This document shows positions 36,715 through 45,480 of a stretch of 64,000 nt of DNA, piece by piece. The position numbers and the translations under genes are program-made. A model generated the notes under the pieces. That model was not told the DNA's origin. It ran no database searches and saw only the letters and a list, made by a program, of their open reading frames with translations. How positions within the stretch are numbered: position 1 is the stretch's first letter; each line of letters begins with the position of its first letter. Source of the DNA: Sphingobacteriaceae bacterium (GTDB lineage: Bacteria > Bacteroidota > Bacteroidia > B-17B0 > Aurantibacillaceae). The stretch spans positions 1 through 64,000 of the forward strand of contig JADJMM010000003.1 in NCBI GenBank assembly GCA_016709575.1, read 5' to 3'.

Positions 36715-37746
36715 TTAAGGCGTATTTTTAACAACCGCTTCAATCACACCATCTATTACGATCTTATCTCCTTCCTCCGCATTTTTAAAAAACAAGATCA
36801 ATTCAACTTTCTCTTTAAAAATCATATCAAAATATTTCCCTGTGTAACCGGATATAACACCAAGGCCTTTATAATAATGCGAAATTGCCTCGGGGCTTAA
36901 TTTTCTACCATCACTCTTCAGGAGTAATATATTTTTAAATCCATCTTTTATGGAAAGTGTAATTTTTTTACTCGTCTTTCCTTTTAGCCAAACCGCTGTT
37001 ATATTGTTAACTGCTTCAAGGCGACTACAACTTATGGTTTTCATAGTTCTATGGCTTGTATAACTTCCATTATCATCCATTCTAACTTGCCCTGGAAATT
37101 TATAAGCTCTCAATAGCGAACAAATAGAAGTACCATCATAGAGAGTTCCGCTATACCAATTCATTTTATCAGACTCTTCCGGAATATATAGTTTTGTTTT
37201 TTTACTACTCTTTACGGCGTTATTTTCATTGGAAAGCATTGGCTTCACTTCCTCTTTTGGTATAGCATCCGTTTGAATTTTATTTTGTTCCAGATTAATG
37301 TTCTCATTTGCAATAATTGAATCTTTTCTTGCTTCTTCAGCATTGTTTTGAATTAAATTAGCGGTATTTTCTTTAGGAGCTGAAGATGTTTTGTCTTTAT
37401 CATTCTCATCACCTACGGAATTATTTCCAGCTTTATTAATTTCCGACTTATTTTGATTCGATTTAACCCACTGACCTGAATTATTAAGCGCTGAATCTTT
37501 TGTGTTTTGAGCTAATTCGTTGGAAGAAGAGTTACTTAGTTTTTGTGAGATAAAATAACCCGCTATCACAAGTAGAGTAGCGCTTAAGCCAAAGTATTTA
37601 AACTTTGAAAGCAATTTGCTGCTTACCGAAGAAGGATTTTTTACTTCCATACGCGCATCAATCTTCTTCCAAAGATCTTGACTTGGTTCAGCTGAATCAA
37701 ACTCCTGTTTGTTTTTACTGACAAATGCTTTTAATTTATCTATCAT
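36715..37746 (-). CDS. Putative anti-sigma factor (single-pass membrane protein)
   Basis: The 343-residue protein has an N-terminal cytoplasmic region (~45 residues with SAEPSQDLWKKIDARM), one membrane helix (YFGLSATLLVIAGYFIS), a charged Asn/Glu/Lys-rich linker and a C-terminal domain of ~150 residues with SGTLYDGTSICSLLRAYKFP and ILFFKNAEEGDKIVIDGVIE. Its start overlaps the end of the sigma gene, and the order sigma, anti-sigma, receptor is typical of regulated outer-membrane systems. The C-terminal domain is not a family I can name. Confidence 0.72.
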   Translation of the reverse strand: MIDKLKAFVSKNKQEFDSAEPSQDLWKKIDARMEVKNPSSVSSKLLSKFKYFGLSATLLVIAGYFISQKLSNSSSNELAQNTKDSALNNSGQWVKSNQNKSEINKAGNNSVGDENDKDKTSSAPKENTANLIQNNAEEARKDSIIANENINLEQNKIQTDAIPKEEVKPMLSNENNAVKSSKKTKLYIPEESDKMNWYSGTLYDGTSICSLLRAYKFPGQVRMDDNGSYTSHRTMKTISCSRLEAVNNITAVWLKGKTSKKITLSIKDGFKNILLLKSDGRKLSPEAISHYYKGLGVISGYTGKYFDMIFKEKVELILFFKNAEEGDKIVIDGVIEAVVKNTP

Positions 37747-38293
37747 TGACCACGGTTTTTAATTTTACTAATTCAATCAATTTCTTTTTTGCTCTGTTAT
37801 ACTGTGATTTTGAAGTGCCTTCGCTAATATTTAAGTGTTCAGCTATTTCTTTGTGGGAATAATCTTCAAACACAAAAAGTGATAATATAGTTCGGTATCC
37901 GTCAGGCAGTTCCTGAATGCATTTCTTAACAGCCTCTACATCATAAATACTTTCTTCATACTGTTCCTCTTCCTTAAAGTCCGCTTCCTCAATCTGCACA
38001 AATTTTAATTTTCTTTTCTTCAGAACATCCAGAGAACGGTTAATGACAATCCGCTTTAACCAAACACCAAACGAATATTTTTTATCATAAGTACCAATTT
38101 TTTCAAAGGCTTTTAAGAATGCATCCTGGAGCACTTCTTCTGCTTCATTGCTATCATTTAATATCCTTACCGAAATATTGAACATAGCTTTCGCATACAG
38201 GTTGTATAACTCCTGAAAAGCCTTTCTCTCGCCTTTTTGGCAACGCTCAATTATGGCAATATTGACGTCAGTATAACTTGGGATATCCCCCAT
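37736..38293 (-). CDS. ECF RNA polymerase sigma factor
   Basis: The 185-residue protein has region 2 (EAEEVLQDAFLKAFEKIGTY, then SFGVWLKRIVINRSLDVLKK) and region 4 (LPDGYRTILSLFVFEDYSHK and EIAEHLNISEGTSKSQYNRA). Unlike the first sigma gene, its upstream DNA has a housekeeping-type TAATTTTG box and no TGTAAC/CGTCTTA pair was seen. It overlaps its anti-sigma gene by eleven bases. Confidence 0.93.
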   Translation of the reverse strand: MGDIPSYTDVNIAIIERCQKGERKAFQELYNLYAKAMFNISVRILNDSNEAEEVLQDAFLKAFEKIGTYDKKYSFGVWLKRIVINRSLDVLKKRKLKFVQIEEADFKEEEQYEESIYDVEAVKKCIQELPDGYRTILSLFVFEDYSHKEIAEHLNISEGTSKSQYNRAKKKLIELVKLKTVVNDR

Positions 38294-38325
38294 ACCATTA
38301 AATGAGTTCTTTACACTAAATACGA

Positions 38326-38333
38326 CAAAATTA
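38326..38333 (-). promoter_or_regulatory. TAnnTTTG promoter box for the second sigma operon
   Basis: The minus strand reads TAATTTTG, 32 bases before the sigma ATG at 38293. Confidence 0.55.
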
Positions 38334-38361
38334 GAGAAGGTTGCATGCCTTTTAAAAGAAA

Positions 38362-38811
38362 TTACTTAACGGCTACTACCGAAATTTCGAAACGCGCACC
38401 CTTTGGTAAAGCCGCCACCTGAACTGTTTCTCTGGCGGGAGGATTTTGCAGGAAATAAGTTCCATACACTTCATTTATTTTAGAGAAGTTTTTTAAATCA
38501 GTTACGTATAGAGTTGACTTTACCACCTGTTGCATGCTCATACCTGCCGCTTCAACAATTGCTCTTACATTATTAAGTGCTTGCTTACATTCATTCTCAA
38601 CTGAACTCGTATCTAATTTTCCTTCAGGAGTAAAACCAACTTGTCCGGCTACATAAAGGGTGTTTCCCACTTTTATACCTTGACTATACGGACCAATTGG
38701 CGCTGGCGCATTCCTAGTCAGAATAATTTCGCGTGAAGGAGTTTTATCAGCAAAAGAAAAATTCCAACAGTAATTAGAATTGCAGAAACTAAAAAGTATA
38801 AGATTTTTCAT
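38362..38811 (-). CDS. RidA family imine/enamine deaminase, possibly exported
   Basis: RNAPAPIGPYSQGIKVGNTL, YVAGQVGFTPEGKL, KSTLYVTDLKNFSKINEVY and the end PARETVQVAALPKGARFEIS define a RidA protein, which hydrolyses reactive enamines and imines released by PLP enzymes. The first ~22 residues are extra to the family. As read they are a weak signal (MKNLILFSFCNSNYCWNFSF), but two opposite one-base changes would give SAILITVGI, a normal hydrophobic core. Export is therefore likely but depends on a sequence error. The gene lies 11 bases after a Tat-exported aminotransferase, its probable functional partner. The ATG 38811 is chosen over a start overlapping that gene. Confidence 0.85.
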   Translation of the reverse strand: MKNLILFSFCNSNYCWNFSFADKTPSREIILTRNAPAPIGPYSQGIKVGNTLYVAGQVGFTPEGKLDTSSVENECKQALNNVRAIVEAAGMSMQQVVKSTLYVTDLKNFSKINEVYGTYFLQNPPARETVQVAALPKGARFEISVVAVK

Positions 38812-38822
38812 ATTAGTTGCAT

Positions 38823-40150
38823 TTAACACAGGGTCATCCTGGTTGCTAAGGACCTTTGTTCCATGTGGTTCTTAGAAATCTCAGTTAAGCCTTTAACCAA
38901 GATATCCAGATCTTTTATGCTTGTATAAATATTCGGTGTGATACGCACTCCATTTAATTTTTCGTAAACAAAAGTAGAAGTGTGTATCTTGTGTTTATCC
39001 CACAATTTAGCTTCGATATCGCCGCCTTTCCAACCTTCAAAACCAATATGACCAATAGCGCAAGAATACTGTGGTTTCATTGAAGTAGCCAAAACTACTT
39101 TCGGCAATGTTTTTGCTTTCTCATACCAATAATTTTTTAAATAGCGTAAACGTTCTTCTTTACGCTTGCCACCAATTACATTATGAAAATCAACTGCCGC
39201 ACCAATCGCCATTTCTGAAGCGAAAGATCGTGTTCCTAATGTTTCAAATTTTCTAATATCGATTCCATCAGGTTCTGTACTTGATAACAAAGCCCAAACA
39301 TTTTTTATTTTTTCTTTTTTGATATAAAGAAGTCCACTTCCAAACGGTGCGCATAACCATTTATGTAAAGCAGTTGCTAAATAATCAGCTCCCGTATCTT
39401 TTAATTTAAAATCAATCTGTCCAAACGAATGAGCTGCATCAACAATTACTTCAGCACCTTTTGCATGGGCCATATCAGCAATTAATTTACAGGGAACAAT
39501 ATTTCCACTCCAATTAATCTGATGCGTGATATGAACGATTTTTGTTTTAGAAGTCATTGCATCCTGATACAATTTTACATAAGCCTTATCATCTTCTAAA
39601 GGTTGCGGAATATCAATCCAAACTAATTTAATACCGTCACGTTTTTCGCGTTGCTTCCAGGCGTTCATCATGTTGGGATAATCGTATTTACTCAACACAA
39701 CTTCATCCCCCGCTTTTAAATTCAGGCCAAAAATAACTGTGTTCAATCCTTCTGTTGCATTTCTGTTAATGGCAATTTCCTCAGAATCCACTCCACAAAG
39801 ATCCGCCAACTTCTCTCTTAATCCTTCACGACCTGCATCCAAAATACGCCACATATAATACGATGGCGCTTCGTTGCAATATTGATAATAACGGATGTGT
39901 GCATCCTGCACCACTTTGGGTTGTGGACTAACACCACCATTATTTAAATTAATAATATTAGGAGAAACTGTAAAACTCTCGCGTACCCATCCCCAAAAAT
40001 CTTCATCAGTAGCCGCGGCTTCAGAACTCAAACCATTAACACGAGCAACCTGATTTTCTAATTCGGCAGCATAAACTTTATCGATAGAAGATAAAAACGT
40101 TAAGCCAGCAGTTCCTGCAACAGATTTAAGAAAAAATCGCGACGATCCAT
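38823..40150 (-). CDS. Tat-exported class V aminotransferase-fold PLP enzyme, frameshifted in the signal
   Basis: The ATG 40150 opens MDRRDFFLKSVAGTAGLTFL, a twin-arginine signal, but the frame is lost in a T6 run (+ strand A6 at 40131-40136) that should be T7. With that base added the protein is continuous to 38823. The fold-type I core is clear: NLNNGGVSPQPKVV, NRNATEGLNTVIFGL, AEVIVDAAHSFGQIDF with the PLP-binding Asp, and the PLP lysine in ATALHKWLCAPFG. It resembles isopenicillin N epimerase-like/cysteine desulphurase-like enzymes; its substrate is unknown. Folded export via Tat fits a cofactor-containing enzyme. It precedes ridA. Confidence 0.87.
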
Positions 40151-40240
40151 TATGTTTGATGTTTTAGTGTTTGATGTTTAACTGTACTAAAGGTATTAAT
40201 TTATAGAGGATTTACAAATAGAAAAAGTCTTAAAATAGCC

Positions 40241-40248
40241 TATCTTTG
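40241..40248 (+). promoter_or_regulatory. TAnnTTTG promoter box for the Sua5-like gene
   Basis: TATCTTTG lies five bases before the ATG at 40254. Confidence 0.6.
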
Positions 40249-40253
40249 TATTA

Positions 40254-40877
40254 ATGCTCCTCCGAATAAACGATACTAATCCCGATAGCAAAACCCTTGC
40301 TCTTATTGTGAATTGCTTAAAAAACGGCGGCATTATCATTTATCCTACAGATACAGTTTATGCTTTGGGTTGTGATATTTCGAACAACAAAGCAGTTGAA
40401 CGCATTTGCAAACTCAAAAACATAAAACCCGAGAAATCTAAATTCTCTTTTGTGTGCAGCGATTTAAGTCATTTGAGTGAATACACAAAACCAATTCCCA
40501 ATCACATTTTCCGTATGATGAAAAAGGCCTTGCCAGGTCCTTATGCTTTTATTTTAGAAGCAAGTTCTAATGTTCCGAAAATAATTAAGCAAGACCGTAA
40601 AACAGTTGGTATTCGTGTGCCTGATAATATTATTTGCAGAGAAATTGTAAATGCCTTAGGAAATCCTCTTATCTCAACCAGTTTGCATGATGGTGATGAT
40701 AGCATTTTAGAATATTTTTCTGACCCTGAAATCATTCACCAACAATACGAAACAAAAGTAGATATGCTAATTGATGGCGGCCACGGAAATATTTACGCCT
40801 CAACAGTTATTGATTGCAGCAAAGGTGATTTTGAAGTGGTGAGAGAAGGATTAGGAAGTTTGGATGTTTTACTCTAA
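40254..40877 (+). CDS. Sua5/YciO/YrdC-type L-threonylcarbamoyladenylate synthase-like protein
   Basis: The 207-residue protein has the YrdC fold: IIYPTDTVYALGCDISNNKA, RICKLKNIKPEKSKFSFVCS, KALPGPYAFILEA, VGIRVPDN and the loop PLISTSLH. These proteins bind ATP, threonine and bicarbonate to make the intermediate for t6A in tRNAs; the YciO branch has less certain activity, and the KIKPEK-type spacing here resembles YciO. No Sua5 C-terminal domain is present. It stands alone, tail to tail with aroQ. Confidence 0.88.
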   Translation: MLLRINDTNPDSKTLALIVNCLKNGGIIIYPTDTVYALGCDISNNKAVERICKLKNIKPEKSKFSFVCSDLSHLSEYTKPIPNHIFRMMKKALPGPYAFILEASSNVPKIIKQDRKTVGIRVPDNIICREIVNALGNPLISTSLHDGDDSILEYFSDPEIIHQQYETKVDMLIDGGHGNIYASTVIDCSKGDFEVVREGLGSLDVLL

Positions 40878-40902
40878 TTCTAATTCAATGTTCGTTCTAT
40901 TG

Positions 40903-41544
<642 letters not shown>

Positions 41545-41563
41545 AGCGTAAATATAACTTTTT

Positions 41564-42474
41564 TTGAGCAATTGGAATTCATATAAAATCCGTTTTAAGC
41601 AATATTTGCAATTAGAGCGTTCCCTCTCAAAAAACTCTATTGAGGCCTATTTAGATGATTTGAATAAGTTGGAACAATATTCCCAATCCTTTTTAAATAA
41701 TAAAACACCCGTACAACTTGAATTAAGCCATTTACAAGCTTTTGTAAAATGGATATCGGAATTAAGTTTTTCAACCACCTCTCAAGCGAGAATTATTTCC
41801 GGAATAAAAACCTTTTACAAATTTCTCTTAATGGAAAACGAGATTCAGCAAAGTCCGGCTGAATTGTTAGAGTCTCCAAGAATTACGCGCAAATTACCTG
41901 TATTCTTAACCATTGAAGAAATTGATAAAATGGCTGCTGCTGTTGACAGAAGCACGCCTGAAGGCGAAAGAAATATTACTTTGTTAGAAACGCTTTATAG
42001 TTGTGGTTTACGTGTGAGTGAATGTGTGAATTTAAAAATTACTGATTTACATTTTAATGAGGATTATATTAAAGTAACAGGGAAAGGGAGTAAGGAAAGA
42101 TTAGTTCCTATAGGAAAAACAGCGAAAAAACTAATTAATAATTATCTTAAAAAAGTAAGAGTTCATCTTCCCATAAAAAAACAGCAGTTGATCACATCTT
42201 CCTAAATCGCCGCGGCGGAATACTTTCCCGCGTGATGGTTTTTTATGTGATTAAAGATTTAGCTCAGAAAGCAGGAATAAAAAAGAAATTGAGCCCGCAT
42301 ACATTCCGACACTCTTTTGCTACCCATTTAGTGGAAGGCGGTGCGGATTTAAGGGCCGTACAAGAAATGTTAGGCCACGAAAGCATTACGACTACCGAAA
42401 TTTATACCCATTTGGATAGGCAGTACTTGAGGGACAATATTTTAAGTTACCACCCAAGAAATAAAGCTAAATAA
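41564..42474 (+). CDS. xerD: Tyrosine recombinase XerD-like, frameshifted
   Basis: The N-terminal SAM-like domain (FKQYLQLERSLSKNSIEAYL) and the catalytic domain are present with all catalytic residues: Arg in LYSCGLRVSE, Lys in VTGKGSKERLVP, HTFRHSFATHL, GHESITTTEIYTHL with the nucleophile Tyr. As read it stops at 42205; adding one A to the A7 run near 42175-42181 joins LPIKKTAVDHIFLNRRGG to the second half. The product (~303 residues) resolves chromosome dimers at dif; XerC versus XerD cannot be separated firmly from sequence alone. The start is a TTG at 41564. No dif site was recognised. Confidence 0.88.
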
Positions 42475-42513
42475 CACCAATTTGTGGGTTTTTTCTTCTC
42501 AAAATTCATCATT

Positions 42514-42534
42514 CATAACTCATAACTCATAACT
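42514..42534 (+). repeat. Three tandem copies of CATAACT
   Basis: CATAACT occurs three times in a row and the last copy forms part of the ispH promoter box. The preceding ATTCATCATT looks like a decayed copy. Copy number here could vary. Confidence 0.7.
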
Positions 42535-42537
42535 TTG
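42530..42537 (+). promoter_or_regulatory. TAnnTTTG promoter box for ispH
   Basis: TAACTTTG ends four bases before the ispH ATG at 42542 and shares its first bases with the last CATAACT repeat. Confidence 0.6.
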
Positions 42538-42541
42538 TCTT

Positions 42542-43774
42542 ATGAAAACGTTTCAGGTTCCTGAATTTTACCGTAGTCCGATTATTTCGGCGGTAAAGCA
42601 ATACCGCAAGGTTCAGGACCCGCGTAAAAAAGATAATTCTCCAACCGTTTTAGATTTTGGTCCAGTACAATTTTACATTGCGCGTCATTTTGGTTTTTGT
42701 TATGGTGTTGAGAACGCGATTGAAATTGCGTTTAAAGCTATTGATGAAAATCCAGGTAAACGAATTTATTTATTGAGTCAGATGATTCACAATCCTGAAG
42801 TGAATAAAGATTTGAATGAACATGGCGTTCAATTTTTACAGGATACCCATGGCGAACAATTAATTTCATTTGATATTTTAACGACGGATGATGTGGTTAT
42901 TATTCCTGCTTTTGGTGCGCCTTTAAATATTTTAGAGATACTCGAGAAAAAAGGAATTAAGACGGAAAAATACAATACAACTTGTCCGTTTGTAGAGCGA
43001 GTTTGGAAAAAATCGGAGCAAATAGGAAAAACGAATCATACAATTATAATTCACGGAAAATACAATCACGAAGAAACACGCGCTACATTTTCAAGAAGCG
43101 CAACGCATAGCAAAGCGATTGTTGTGAAAGATATTGAAGATTCAAAAAAATTAGCGTCTTTCATTATAGAAAACAAAACGCAGGAAGAATTTGAAAAAGA
43201 ATTTGAAGGAAAATTTTCGGGTGACTTCAATATAAAAACCGATTTACAAAAAGTGGGCGTGATTAATCAAACCACAATGCTCGCTACCGAAACTGAAGAG
43301 ATTGCCAATTATTTTAAATCGGTAATGGAAAACCAATTCGGAAAAGAAAACATTGACAAACATTTTGCAGATACGCACGATACTTTGTGTTACGCCACCA
43401 ATGAAAATCAGGATGCAACTTATGGCTTATTAAATACCGATGCCGATTTAGCGATTGTAGTCGGTGGTTATAATAGCAGTAACACTTCACATCTAGTTGA
43501 ATTATGCGAACGCAAATTCCCAACTTACTTTATTTCTTCAGAAAAAGAAATCGAAAGCAAAACAAAAATAAATCATTTCGATTATCCTAATAAAAAACAC
43601 TTAAGCACCGAAAATTTTTTACCAAACAAACAACCTTTAAAGATAATCATCACAAGTGGCGCTTCGTGTCCGGATTCTTTAGTTGACGCTGTGATTCACA
43701 AACTAAATTCGTTTTTTACGGGAGTCAATTCTGTTGAAAGCATATTGACCTCCTTAAAGACATTCACCTCATGA
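42542..43774 (+). CDS. ispH: 4-hydroxy-3-methylbut-2-enyl diphosphate reductase, long form
   Basis: The three cluster-binding cysteines lie in RHFGFCYGVENAIEIA, TTCPFVERVWKK and TSGASCPDSLVDAV. The substrate-binding His in LLSQMIHNPEVN and in IIHGKYNHEE, and AIVVGGYNSSNTSHLVELCE, are present as well. The 410-residue length exceeds the E. coli enzyme; extra segments at the N terminus and after the second Cys are usual in Bacteroidota. It makes isopentenyl and dimethylallyl diphosphate, the last step of the MEP pathway. Its end overlaps the exonuclease start by four bases. Confidence 0.95.
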   Translation: MKTFQVPEFYRSPIISAVKQYRKVQDPRKKDNSPTVLDFGPVQFYIARHFGFCYGVENAIEIAFKAIDENPGKRIYLLSQMIHNPEVNKDLNEHGVQFLQDTHGEQLISFDILTTDDVVIIPAFGAPLNILEILEKKGIKTEKYNTTCPFVERVWKKSEQIGKTNHTIIIHGKYNHEETRATFSRSATHSKAIVVKDIEDSKKLASFIIENKTQEEFEKEFEGKFSGDFNIKTDLQKVGVINQTTMLATETEEIANYFKSVMENQFGKENIDKHFADTHDTLCYATNENQDATYGLLNTDADLAIVVGGYNSSNTSHLVELCERKFPTYFISSEKEIESKTKINHFDYPNKKHLSTENFLPNKQPLKIIITSGASCPDSLVDAVIHKLNSFFTGVNSVESILTSLKTFTS

Positions 43775-44575
43775 AGTTAAACCTTACCCGTCCTCTCGCA
43801 TTTATTGATTTAGAAACTACAGGACTAAGTGTAGCGTCCGACAGAATAATTGAAATCTGCATTCTTAAAGTTAACGTTGATAATAATACGGAAGTAAAAA
43901 CCATGCGCATCAATCCTGAGATGCCAATTACACCGGAGTCGTCACGCATTACAGGAATTAAAGATGAAGATGTGAAGGATTGCAAAACATTTAAACAAGT
44001 GGCGACAGAACTCGCACAGTTTATTGGCAATGCAGATATCGCAGGATATAACTCGAACAAATTTGATGTGCCTTTATTATTAGAGGAATTTTTACGTGCT
44101 GAAGTGGATTTTGATCTATCGGCCCGCAAATTAATTGATGTGCAGAATATTTTTCATTACATGGAGCCTCGCACACTTTCTGCAGCTTATAAATTTTATT
44201 GTGATAAGAAAATTGAAAATGCTCATAACGCCGAAGCCGATATTAAAAGCTACATACGAGATTTTCTTGGCGCAATTAGATAGATACGCTGATAAAGAAT
44301 TCGACGATGGTAAAGGAAAAATGATTGTTCCAGTTAAAAACGACATGAGCGTTTTAAGCGAACTCACCGCCAAAACAAAAAATGCTGATTTAGCAGGAAG
44401 AATTGTTTTCAACGAAAAAGGTGTTGAAGTTTTTGGTTTTGGCAAACATAAAGACAAACCCGTTACCGAAGTTTTTGAAAAGGAACCTTCGTATTATACC
44501 TGGATGATGAATGGGGATTTCCCGCTTTATACTAAGAAAATTATAACGCAGATCAGATTGAAGATGAAGAAGTAA
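43771..44575 (+). CDS. DnaQ-like 3'-5' exonuclease with C-terminal DUF3820-like domain, frameshifted
   Basis: The first domain has the exonuclease acids: AFIDLETTGLSVASDRIIEI (motif I), GYNSNKFDVPLLLEEF (motif II) and AHNAEADI (motif III). As read it stops at 44283. Removing one A from the A4 run near 44249-44252 gives ADIKATYEIFLAQLDRYADK and a C-terminal part with VFGFGKHKDKPVTEVFEKEP and YYTWMMNGDFPLYTKKI, a DUF3820-type domain often attached to such nucleases. The ~267-residue enzyme probably acts in DNA repair. It starts at ATG 43771 overlapping ispH and ends flush against a convergent gene. Confidence 0.88.
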
Positions 44576-45406
44576 TTATTTCAAATACGAAACCGTCACA
44601 TTTAAATCTGCGCCTCCACCCCTTACTCTGTACCAATTCATAAAAGTTGATGTTTTTACATAAGACGGAACTTTAACCGACCCCGCAAAACAAAATTTAG
44701 TCTGATCCATTTTATCCATCAAACATTCCAGACTAATAAAAAAATTATCATTATAAGTAATATTGTAATTTTTCAAATCAACATGTACCACTCCTTGTTT
44801 TACTGCGGTTTTAAAAATGATAGGCTTTTTTAGAAAGGTTTGTCCCGGTAAATTTTTCTCGGTAACAGAATACAACATCAAACGAAACACCAATGAATCT
44901 TCATACTTGTTTTGAATGATGTAAAAATTAAAGTCTTCAATAAAAACATATTTTCCCTTTTCGTTGTTGGCTAAAATCGCCGCTTCTTCACCCTTCCAAT
45001 TTCCATCTGTTCCCATAAATGCTGAACAGTTTCTGGTGCTGTATTTTGAAGTGCCTAATACTTTTCGTTTTACTTTAGTGGATTTAATAACCACTTCCTC
45101 CAACTTTACAGCAATGGCCTCCATCATAATTATTTTACCACCTAATTGTCTAATCTGAGAAACAGTGAACCCTTTTGTTTTATAGCCAATAGCTGAAATT
45201 TTAAGGGAATCATCCTCATCACATTTCGAAATATTCAATTCAAAACTACCTTTTTCATTGGCTACAGTACCAATATTCTTGCCCTTTATCCCAATACTGG
45301 CAAATGAAATACCTGCTTTTGTACCCTCATCTATTATAGTGGCGTTAAAAGGCTTTTGTGCCCTTAAAAGCCCTGAAAACAATAGCAAAAACGGTAAAAA
45401 TCTCAT
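44576..45406 (-). CDS. Exported carboxypeptidase-regulatory-like domain protein
   Basis: A signal peptide (RFLPFLLLFSGLLRAQ) is followed by a CarboxypepD_reg-like beta-sandwich domain (~20-105: NATIIDEGTKAGISFASIGI, GTVANEKGSFELNIS, ISAIGYKTKGF). A ~170-residue C-terminal region follows with KYSTRNCSAFMGTDGNWKGE and FNFYIIQNKYEDSLVFRLML, common in Bacteroidota but not assigned a function. It is probably periplasmic or outer-membrane attached, and has no barrel domain. A TACCTTTA sequence lies just upstream of the ATG. Confidence 0.8.
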   Translation of the reverse strand: MRFLPFLLLFSGLLRAQKPFNATIIDEGTKAGISFASIGIKGKNIGTVANEKGSFELNISKCDEDDSLKISAIGYKTKGFTVSQIRQLGGKIIMMEAIAVKLEEVVIKSTKVKRKVLGTSKYSTRNCSAFMGTDGNWKGEEAAILANNEKGKYVFIEDFNFYIIQNKYEDSLVFRLMLYSVTEKNLPGQTFLKKPIIFKTAVKQGVVHVDLKNYNITYNDNFFISLECLMDKMDQTKFCFAGSVKVPSYVKTSTFMNWYRVRGGGADLNVTVSYLK

Positions 45407-45452
45407 GCGCTAAAGGTATTAATTGTGCTGTAAAAATACCCCTTTATTTTAC

Positions 45453-45460
45453 TATCTTTG
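45453..45460 (+). promoter_or_regulatory. TAnnTTTG promoter box for the ABC-F gene
   Basis: TATCTTTG lies 20 bases before the ATG at 45481. Confidence 0.6.
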
Positions 45461-45480
45461 CCAACGAATTTTTTTATATC

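Noticed and set aside
41564..42474. Integrase of a mobile element
   Set aside because: The length, conservation pattern and housekeeping neighbours fit chromosomal XerC/XerD; no attachment-site repeats or cargo were found.
45358..45480. N-terminal extension of the ABC-F protein
   Set aside because: The family starts at the ATG 45481; the upstream part overlaps the neighbour and its promoter.
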